DNA from: Leptolyngbyaceae cyanobacterium M65_K2018_010
Lineage (GTDB): Bacteria; Cyanobacteriota; Cyanobacteriia; Phormidesmidales; Phormidesmidaceae
Assembly: GCA_015295885.1 (NCBI GenBank)
Contig: DVEE01000377.1
Coordinates: forward strand, 1 to 8,012
DNA: 8,012 nucleotides
Direction: 5' to 3'
The position numbers and the translations under genes are program-made. Below, piece after piece: positions 1-5,262 of this stretch. How positions within the stretch are numbered: the stretch's first letter is position 1; every line of letters starts with the position of its first letter. The notes beneath the pieces are model-generated. The model did not search any database. It was given only the letters and a program-made list of their open reading frames with translations, and had not been told where the DNA came from.

Positions 1-66
1 GTCTGCATGACAAGCCCAGTCGTTTCGGGGGTATGCTATTCGGATTTAGTATAAGGCGCTTTGACA

Positions 67-84
67 CAACGACACCAACGACAC
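67..84. repeat. Perfect 9-bp tandem repeat upstream of the anti-sigma gene
   Basis: CAACGACAC occurs twice back to back, at 67-75 and 76-84. It directly follows TTGACA (61-66), which matches a -35 hexamer. The second copy also forms an inverted repeat with CGTTG at 85-89 (CAACG, four bases, CGTTG). No convincing -10 element lies 16-18 bases downstream of TTGACA, so I do not call a promoter. The position about 80-100 bp before the start codon at 165 suits an operator, but that is inference. The rest of 1-164 shows no gene. Confidence 0.5.
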
Positions 85-164
85 CGTTGATTGATGCCCA
101 TCTGTAATGATAGGGATACGGCCTTAGCCGTAGTTAAAGAACCGGTCGCCTAGTAGGCAAGCCC

Positions 165-620
165 ATGGTTTCGAGTAGCTCCCAGGACAACCCGACACCA
201 GCGGCTGAACTGGAAACGCTTCGCCTCCTTAACCAGTTGAGTGAACTCGACCGGTTGAGTGCCTGGGTGGCTGAGCTATCAGGGCGCTTGGGGTTGTCTC
301 CTCGCAGGACATTTCAACTCGATCTAGTCCTGGCCGAGGCGGTCACCAACATTATTGAAAACGCCTATACCGATGGGGCCGTTCACGAGATTAACCTGGC
401 CATCGATCCCACCCCCCCCCGGCTGCAGATTCAGATTCGGGACGATGGGTTACCCTTCAATCCCTTAGACCACCCCGAGGTGGTACAACCCCAGTCTCTG
501 GACGAAGCCCAAGTGGGGGGGTTGGGTATTCATCTCATTCGCAGCTATGCCCAGGAGTGCCGCTACGAACGCCAAGGGAATGAAAATTGGTTCACCATCC
601 TGCTGCCTAGAACCGATTAG
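165..620 (+). CDS. RsbW-like anti-sigma factor / serine kinase (HATPase_c_2)
   Basis: This 151-residue protein is a GHKL-type ATPase of the RsbW/SpoIIAB class. The N-box is visible around residues 55-68 (E58, N62, N66 in EAVTNIIENAY), the G1 box at 93-100 (DDGLPFNP) and the G2 box at 118-125 (GGLGIHLI), followed by the usual short C-terminal strand (NWFTILLPR). Length fits a single-domain member. Family members bind a sigma factor or phosphorylate a STAS-domain antagonist on Ser/Thr in partner-switching pathways. The target here is not visible. The ATG at 165 is the only good start; a clear Shine-Dalgarno is absent, which is common in cyanobacteria. The next gene, a transporter with a STAS domain, starts about 120 bp downstream on the same strand. 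A run of nine C at 412-420 and one of seven G at 515-521 lie inside the coding region. The family call is firm; the partner is inferred. Confidence 0.9.
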   Translation: MVSSSSQDNPTPAAELETLRLLNQLSELDRLSAWVAELSGRLGLSPRRTFQLDLVLAEAVTNIIENAYTDGAVHEINLAIDPTPPRLQIQIRDDGLPFNPLDHPEVVQPQSLDEAQVGGLGIHLIRSYAQECRYERQGNENWFTILLPRTD

Positions 621-724
621 GAGAGCGAGCTGGGCCTGGGGGGCGCTTTGTTGTTTTCATTACCCCACCCGCTGGTGTTCAAGGTATGGTGCAGGGTAGC
701 GCTAGCACCTACTTTCCCCTGCCG

Positions 725-730
725 TAAGGA
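725..730 (+). promoter_or_regulatory. Ribosome binding site that decides the SulP start
   Basis: TAAGGA ends ten bases before GTG at 741. This favours GTG 741 over the longer TTG at 648, whose extra 31 codons (Cys/Pro/Arg-containing, not resembling family N-termini) have no ribosome site in front of them. The ATG at 730 is out of frame. Confidence 0.5.
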
Positions 731-740
731 TGTCCCGACT

Positions 741-2951
741 GTGAGCCCCCCCCTCCGTCGCCCCAGATCCCTTTCGTTCGCCCCTCTCGCTCAGGGGGTG
801 CCCATTGGGCTGGCGGGGGTCATCAATGGGGTGATCGAGGTTTCCTTTGGGCTGACCCTGGGTGCCATTGTATTTTCGGGGCCGCTGTCCGACCACCTGC
901 CCGTGGGGCTGGGGTTGGGGCTGTTTTCTACCATTGCCGTTGCCGCTGTGATTGCCCTGACCAGCAGCCTGCGGGGAATGATCGGCAGTGTGCAAGACGT
1001 TTCGGCCATTTTGCTCGCGCTGGTGCTAGACACGGTGCTGGCAGAGGCCGCCCCGACGGAGGTACTACCCACGGCCATTGCCGCGATCGCCCTAACAACC
1101 CTGAGCTTGGGGCTGGTATCCCTCCTGCTGGGCTGTTTCAACCTTGGCAGTGTTATTCGGTTCGTGCCGTTTCCAGTGATCGGGGGATTTCTTGGGGGAA
1201 CGGGCTGGTTTTTGGTGCTAGGGTCACTGCTACTCATGACAGGTTTGCCCAGTCTGCCAGAGCCAGCGGTGCTGCTACAACCCCTGATCCTGGTGCAGTG
1301 GCTACCAGGGTTGATTTTTGCGGTGACCCATCGCCTATTGTTGACTCGCTTTTGCCATCCGCTGCTGCTACCAAGCCTGATTTTTGGGGCATTACCGCTG
1401 TTTTACTTGGGCTTGGGGCTGAGTGGCACCTCCTTGGCCCAGGCCGGGGATCTTGGCCTGCTGCTGGGCCCCTTTGCCGGTGATGGGCGCTGGCACCCCC
1501 TACAGATCACTACCATGACCGGGGCCCGCTGGGATTTGATCCTAGGGCATTGGCAATCCATTGGGGTGTTGCTGGCGGTGACCCTGATGGCCATGCTGCT
1601 CAACATCAGCAGTTTGGAGGTAGTGCTAGGGGAGGAAATGAACCTGAACCAAGAGCTACGGGCCACGGGGCTGGCCAATCTGGTGTCGGGGCTGGGGGGC
1701 GGCCTGGCGGGGTTTCAAGGCCTGGGAAGCTCGGCCTTAGGCTACGGTGCTATCCGAGGGCGCAGCCGCTGGGTGGGTATCTTGGTGGCCCTCTGTGGAG
1801 CCCTGGCCCTGGTATTTGGGGCCGATATCGTTGCCCAGGCGCCCCGGCTTGTGCTGGGAGGGTTGGGGCTCTCCCTGGGGATCAGTTTTTTGTTGGAGTG
1901 GCTCTGGCAGGCCCGGTCTAAACTCCCGTGGATGGACTACGGCATTGTGGTGGTTATTACCGTCACCATGGCTACCCTGGGGGTGCTGCCAGCGGTGGGG
2001 TTGGGGTTAGCGATCTCAATCGTGACTTTTTTGATCAACTACAGCCGCATTAACGTTGTGCGCTACCGGCTATCGGGCCAAACCCAGAGCAGCTCGGTGA
2101 ATCGTCCACCTAACCAACAGCGGGCCTTGCAAGCCATGGGCCAGCAAATTCAGATCCTAAGGCTGCAAGGCTATCTTTTTTTTGGCACCGCCAACCAACT
2201 GGTGGCCCAGGTCAAGCAACCCATGCAGGCCCTAGAGCCAGACATGCCCCAGTTCATCCTGTTGGACTTTGAGCAGGTGATCGGCATGGATTCATCCTCG
2301 GCCTATAGCTTTATCAAACTAAAGCAGGCGGCTCAACCGCCGCTGAGGCTGGTACTAACCCATTTGAGGCCCGACTTTAAGGATTTGCTCACCCGTCAGG
2401 GCTGCCTCGAACCGGAGGATCCGGTCTATCACCTGGAACCCGACCTGGATCATGGGCTGCAGTGGTGCGAGGAACAACTGCTCGGCACCCTTTCCTGGCG
2501 GCGGCGACGCTACGTGCCTCTACCCCTGCATTTACAAAAGCTCTTTACCGACCCTGACCAGGTACCTGTGTTTATGGAGTATTTAGAAAAAAGGCAACTG
2601 CCCGCAGAGGCCATGGTGTTTGACCAGGGGCAACCCGCCACCCAGCTTTTCTTTTTAGAGTCGGGGCAGATTCAAACCTTTAGTACTCTACCCGGCGGGG
2701 AGCCACTGCCAGAGCGTACCTACCAACCCGGTACTATCCTGGGAGCGACTGCTTTCTTTAGCGAGACTCCCTATGGGGTGGCGGCCAAAACCCAGCAGCC
2801 TAGCCTGGTCTATGGGCTCAGCCGCGATCGCTGGCAGGCCATGATTACAGACCATCCCAAGGCGGCGGCTATTTTTCAACAAACTATCATAGCCCAGATC
2901 TCCGAAAACTTGCTCAGGACCACTGCCAGCTTAAAATCCCTGCTGGGCTAA
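741..2951 (+). CDS. SulP/SLC26 family anion transporter with STAS and cNMP-binding-like domains
   Basis: From GTG 741 the protein has 736 residues. Residues ~18-440 are strongly hydrophobic, with many membrane segments, and match the SulP/SLC26 core (for example the SLRGMIGSVQDVSAILLALV stretch). Residues ~469-575 form a STAS domain (ILRLQGYLFFGTANQL, then FILLDFEQVIGMDSSSAYSF). Residues ~610-735 resemble a cyclic-nucleotide-binding fold (VFDQGQPATQLFFLESGQI). This order is typical of a cyanobacterial SLC26A/SulP group. The family moves inorganic anions such as sulfate or bicarbonate across the inner membrane; the substrate cannot be read from sequence. In the cNMP-like domain the usual phosphate-cassette Glu and Arg are not seen: GATAFFSETPYGVAAK stands where FGE...RxA is expected. 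It may therefore not bind cAMP. The upstream neighbour is an RsbW-like kinase on the same strand. Eight C directly follow the first two codons (746-753). A start at TTG 648 (767 residues) is possible but less likely. Confidence 0.88.
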   Translation: MSPPLRRPRSLSFAPLAQGVPIGLAGVINGVIEVSFGLTLGAIVFSGPLSDHLPVGLGLGLFSTIAVAAVIALTSSLRGMIGSVQDVSAILLALVLDTVLAEAAPTEVLPTAIAAIALTTLSLGLVSLLLGCFNLGSVIRFVPFPVIGGFLGGTGWFLVLGSLLLMTGLPSLPEPAVLLQPLILVQWLPGLIFAVTHRLLLTRFCHPLLLPSLIFGALPLFYLGLGLSGTSLAQAGDLGLLLGPFAGDGRWHPLQITTMTGARWDLILGHWQSIGVLLAVTLMAMLLNISSLEVVLGEEMNLNQELRATGLANLVSGLGGGLAGFQGLGSSALGYGAIRGRSRWVGILVALCGALALVFGADIVAQAPRLVLGGLGLSLGISFLLEWLWQARSKLPWMDYGIVVVITVTMATLGVLPAVGLGLAISIVTFLINYSRINVVRYRLSGQTQSSSVNRPPNQQRALQAMGQQIQILRLQGYLFFGTANQLVAQVKQPMQALEPDMPQFILLDFEQVIGMDSSSAYSFIKLKQAAQPPLRLVLTHLRPDFKDLLTRQGCLEPEDPVYHLEPDLDHGLQWCEEQLLGTLSWRRRRYVPLPLHLQKLFTDPDQVPVFMEYLEKRQLPAEAMVFDQGQPATQLFFLESGQIQTFSTLPGGEPLPERTYQPGTILGATAFFSETPYGVAAKTQQPSLVYGLSRDRWQAMITDHPKAAAIFQQTIIAQISENLLRTTASLKSLLG

Positions 2952-2974
2952 GGCGGCCCTACCCTCGCGGTGCC

Positions 2975-2996
2975 AAACCAGGGCAAAACCAGGGCG
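2975..2996. repeat. 11-bp tandem repeat before the first ParA gene
   Basis: AAACCAGGGCA (2975-2985) is followed directly by AAACCAGGGCG (2986-2996). The pair sits about 43 bp before the ATG at 3039, in the 87-bp spacer after the transporter gene. A two-copy, one-helical-turn repeat here could be an operator, perhaps for self-regulation by the ParA-type protein. That role is inferred. I see no intrinsic terminator for the transporter gene and no clear promoter in this spacer. Confidence 0.45.
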
Positions 2997-3038
2997 CAAA
3001 CTCTCGTGATACATTGACTCAGTTAATTGCAACGGGCT

Positions 3039-3812
3039 ATGGGACAAATTATCTCGGTCCACTCCTTTCGAGGGGGCACTGGTAAATCCAACCTGGTGGC
3101 CAATTTATCGGTGGCCCTGGCGGCCCAAGGAAAACGCATCGCCGTGGTCGATACGGATATTCAGTCTCCAGGCATTCATGTGCTGTTTAATCTGGACCTG
3201 AAGCAGGTCAACCACACCCTGAACGACTACCTGCTGGGGCGTTGTTCCGTAGAAGCGCCGGTGTTTGATGTCACCCAGTCTCTGCCACCCGAACGAAGCC
3301 AGGTCATTCCCCGACGCGGGGGGGCCATCTATCTAATTCCCTCTAGCATGAAGGTGGATGAGATTACCACCATTCTCAGTGAGGGTTATGACATTGGCTT
3401 GCTGACCCAGGCCTTTCAACAGTTGCTGCAACACCTGAAGTTAGATTATGTGTTGATCGACACCCACCCTGGCTTTAACGAAGAAACTTTGCTGTCCATC
3501 GGCCTGTCCGACGCTCTGGTGGTGATTCTTAGAACCGACCAGCAAGACTTTCAGGGAACGGCGCTGACGGTACGGGTGGCCAAGCGGTTGAATGTGCCTA
3601 AGCTGGGTCTAGTGGTCAACAAGCTGTTGCCAGACTTTAACCCCCAGGAGGTAAAAACCTCTATGGAAAAGACCTTTGAGGCTCCTGTGGTGGGCGTTCT
3701 GCCCTTGGAGACCGATATGATTCGCCTGGCCAGTCGCGATTTGTTTTATCTGAAGTTTCCAGGGCACCCCCTGAGCCAACAAATTCATCACCTGGCCGAT
3801 TGGCTAGCTTGA
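3039..3812 (+). CDS. ParA/MinD-family P-loop ATPase, copy 1
   Basis: The 257-residue protein is a deviant-Walker ATPase of the ParA/MinD/CpaE superfamily. The P-loop is at residues 11-18 (RGGTGKSN, with K16), the switch I-like DTD at 38-40, the Walker B/switch II DTHPG at 141-145, and the base-contacting VNK at 193-195. The signature lysine that normally opens the motif (KGGxGKT) is arginine 11. There is no N-terminal DNA-binding domain and no clear amphipathic MinD-type C-terminal helix. ATG 3039 is preferred over TTG 3027 because MGQIISVHSFRGG aligns with the start of the second copy at 4473. The two copies share roughly half their residues (about 130 of 250 by eye); copy 1 carries seven extra residues near 85-95. 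Family members position DNA, proteins or complexes by ATP-dependent dimerisation. No ParB-like partner is in view, so the cargo is unknown. The neighbour downstream is a DUF4278 gene. Confidence 0.88.
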   Translation: MGQIISVHSFRGGTGKSNLVANLSVALAAQGKRIAVVDTDIQSPGIHVLFNLDLKQVNHTLNDYLLGRCSVEAPVFDVTQSLPPERSQVIPRRGGAIYLIPSSMKVDEITTILSEGYDIGLLTQAFQQLLQHLKLDYVLIDTHPGFNEETLLSIGLSDALVVILRTDQQDFQGTALTVRVAKRLNVPKLGLVVNKLLPDFNPQEVKTSMEKTFEAPVVGVLPLETDMIRLASRDLFYLKFPGHPLSQQIHHLADWLA

Positions 3813-3818
3813 TCAAGC
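3807..3818. repeat. 12-bp palindrome overlapping the ParA copy 1 stop codon
   Basis: GCTTGATCAAGC is a perfect palindrome spanning the TGA stop at 3810-3812. It may be fortuitous; there is no T-run to make it a terminator. Confidence 0.35.
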
Positions 3819-3824
3819 CTTGGA

Positions 3825-3869
3825 ACGGCTGTTGCATGGCCTCAAGGTGAACTCCCCAAAAACAGCCGT
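3825..3869 (+). other. 9-bp inverted repeat in the spacer after ParA copy 1
   Basis: ACGGCTGTT (3825-3833) is matched by AACAGCCGT (3861-3869) across a 27-base loop. A second imperfect hairpin follows at 3873-3891 (CGCC-ACC / GGT-GGCG with one bulged G). Neither has a T-run, so I do not call an intrinsic terminator. They could mark the 3' end of the first ParA transcript. The rest of the 258-bp spacer holds the CCTGA repeats described separately and no gene I can support. Confidence 0.4.
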
Positions 3870-3928
3870 CATCGCCGACCTATCGGTGGCGGTGGAGTCC
3901 TAAAGGCCGAAGGGTACAGCCAAACAGA

Positions 3929-3999
3929 CCTGAAAAGGGCCTGAAAAGCCCCCGCCAGGACCTGAACTCAACACCTGAATTTTCCCCAACAAACCTGAG
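3929..3999 (+). promoter_or_regulatory. Cluster of five CCTGA(A/G) direct repeats upstream of DUF4278 gene
   Basis: CCTGAA begins at 3929, 3940, 3961 and 3974, and CCTGAG at 3994. The steps are 11, 21, 13 and 20 bp, mostly near one or two helical turns, so most copies would face the same side of the DNA. The last copy lies in the imperfect-centre palindrome AACCTGAGGTT (3992-4002). The cluster ends about 70 bp before the ATG at 4071, a plausible place for a regulator. No promoter hexamers are convincing here. The function is inferred. Confidence 0.3.
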
Positions 4000-4055
4000 G
4001 TTCAAATCGGGATACTTAAATCATCAAGAGCAGCACCGCTCACCCGCCACTCACT

Positions 4056-4061
4056 AAAGGA
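4056..4061 (+). promoter_or_regulatory. Strong Shine-Dalgarno for the DUF4278 gene
   Basis: AAAGGA, complementary to the 16S rRNA 3' end, lies nine bases before ATG 4071. It supports this short gene as real and fixes its start. Confidence 0.65.
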
Positions 4062-4070
4062 CTCCCAACT

Positions 4071-4250
4071 ATGAAACTCTCTTTCCTCGGCAAGACCTAC
4101 ACCCCCGCTACCCCTGATGTTGAAGTGACCGAAACGGAGCAAACCCTGACCTTCCTGGGTCGTAAATCCCAAGTCAAGCAATATACGGTGGACCAACGCC
4201 AGCCCCAAGGGGAAGAACTGAAGTTCCTGGGTCGTCGTTACAGCCGTTAA
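4071..4250 (+). CDS. DUF4278 domain mini-protein with three FLG repeats
   Basis: This 59-residue, basic, soluble protein begins MKLSFLGKTY and ends KFLGRRYSR, matching the DUF4278 pattern known mainly from cyanobacteria (MKL-x-[FY]-x-G start). Its function is unknown in the family. The core motif occurs three times: LSFLGKTY (residues 3-10), LTFLGRKS (26-33) and LKFLGRRY (50-57). The Phe residues are spaced 23 and 24 apart, which suggests a small repeated beta fold. A good ribosome site precedes the ATG and an intrinsic terminator follows 42 bp after the stop, so it looks like a well-expressed, self-contained gene. It sits between the two paralogous ParA-type ATPase genes. A functional link to them is possible but only positional. 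No signal peptide or membrane segment is seen. Confidence 0.85.
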   Translation: MKLSFLGKTYTPATPDVEVTETEQTLTFLGRKSQVKQYTVDQRQPQGEELKFLGRRYSR

Positions 4251-4292
4251 TCGCCTTTCCTCTTTACCATCTCGATAGCGTTACCCGCCCTG

Positions 4293-4313
4293 GCCCTGAT
4301 GTCAGGGCTTTTT
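4293..4313 (+). terminator. Intrinsic terminator after the DUF4278 gene
   Basis: The 6-bp GC-rich stem GCCCTG (4293-4298) / CAGGGC (4303-4308) with loop ATGT is followed at once by five T (4309-4313). This is a classical Rho-independent terminator 42 bp past the stop codon. It overlaps a longer alternative hairpin (4288-4331) listed among the findings. The remainder of the spacer to 4472 shows no gene. Confidence 0.75.
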
Positions 4314-4472
4314 GCTGGTCATCAGCCAGGGAGAGGTGGGCCCGGCGGGGTTAAGTAATGAAGGGCAATTGCGTCTAACCTCTTTGGGGGCAAAACCCTT
4401 TATGGTGGAGGTATGACCTAAGCCCCTACTCCTTGGGTCACCGTCCAGTTTTTTGGATCTGCACCCTGCCCC

Positions 4473-5243
4473 ATGACTAAGATCATTTCCATTCACTCCT
4501 TTCGGGGGGGCACTGGCAAGTCAAATACGACGGCCAACCTAGCTGCCGTCATTGCGGCCCAGGGCAAGCGAGTAGCCATTATCGACACCGATATTCAATC
4601 CCCTGGCATCCATGTGTTGTTTGGTCTGGATGAAGGTTCAACCCAACTTTCCCTCAACGACTACCTGTGGGGGCGCTGTAGCCTGCAAGACGCCGCCTAT
4701 GAGGTAACCCCGGCGGCGATCGCCCAAGCCCAGGGAAAAATCTTTTTGGTGCCCTGCAGCATCAAGATGGGGGAAATTGCTCGCATTCTTAAGGAGGGTT
4801 ACAACGTCCTTCTGCTCACCCAGGGGTTGCATGAAATTTGTCTCAGCCTGGCGTTGGACTACCTGCTGATCGATACCCACCCCGGCATGAATGAGGAGAC
4901 CCTGCTGTCCATTGCCATTTCCAATCAGCTGATTGTCATCCTGCGCCCCGATCAGCAAGACTTTCAGGGTACGGCGGTGACTCTGCAAGTGGCCCAAAAG
5001 CTGAATACGCCCAGAATTTCTCTGCTGGTGAACAAACTGCTGCCCAAGTACAATCCCAAGGAAGTACAGGCCCAAATCTCTGCGAAATTTAATACCCCCG
5101 TGTTGGGGGTGTTTCCGGTGACCGAGGAGATGATGGATTTGGGCAGTAAGGGCATTTTTGTGCTGGAGTATCCGGACAACCCCTATACCGCCACGATGAA
5201 GCAGGTGGTCGAGGCCATCACCGTGGGGCCCGCGGTGTCCTAA
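4473..5243 (+). CDS. ParA/MinD-family P-loop ATPase, copy 2
   Basis: The 256-residue protein is a paralogue of the ATPase at 3039. The P-loop is RGGTGKSN at residues 11-18 (K16), the DTD element is at 38-40, switch II is DTHPG at 134-138, and VNK is at 186-188. Arginine 11 again replaces the signature lysine. The segment DTDIQSPGIHVLF (38-50) and the run DQQDFQGTA (160-168) are identical in both copies; the last ~50 residues differ most, which may set partner specificity. The copies also differ by a seven-residue gap near residue 85. A terminator upstream (4293-4313) suggests its own promoter, although no confident promoter is visible in 4314-4472. No clear Shine-Dalgarno precedes ATG 4473. 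Seven G (4504-4510) run through the P-loop codons. The gene converges on the AAA-like gene, with 19 bp between stops and no terminator seen. Confidence 0.88.
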   Translation: MTKIISIHSFRGGTGKSNTTANLAAVIAAQGKRVAIIDTDIQSPGIHVLFGLDEGSTQLSLNDYLWGRCSLQDAAYEVTPAAIAQAQGKIFLVPCSIKMGEIARILKEGYNVLLLTQGLHEICLSLALDYLLIDTHPGMNEETLLSIAISNQLIVILRPDQQDFQGTAVTLQVAQKLNTPRISLLVNKLLPKYNPKEVQAQISAKFNTPVLGVFPVTEEMMDLGSKGIFVLEYPDNPYTATMKQVVEAITVGPAVS

Positions 5244-5262
5244 ACCCTCCAGCCTGCTGAGC

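Noticed and set aside
648..740. An N-terminal extension of the transporter from TTG 648
   Set aside because: It lacks a ribosome site and a family-like sequence; GTG 741 with TAAGGA ten bases upstream fits better.
791..1237. A 148-residue minus-strand open frame inside the transporter gene
   Set aside because: It lies entirely under the transmembrane part of the SulP gene and has a low-complexity Ser/Thr/Pro composition with no domain.
2975..2996. A CRISPR array or minisatellite at the tandem repeats
   Set aside because: Only two 11-bp copies without spacers; nothing array-like anywhere in the window.
3014..3043. TTGACT and TATGGG as a promoter for the first ParA gene
   Set aside because: Spacing is near normal (18 bp), but transcription would start inside the coding region beyond the ATG at 3039, which agrees with the second copy as the true start.
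4002..4208. A 68-residue minus-strand open frame over the DUF4278 gene
   Set aside because: The plus-strand DUF4278 frame has a strong ribosome site, a family match and a terminator; the antisense frame has none of these.
5244..5262. A bidirectional terminator between the convergent ParA and AAA-like genes
   Set aside because: The 19-bp gap holds no stem with a T-run on either strand.
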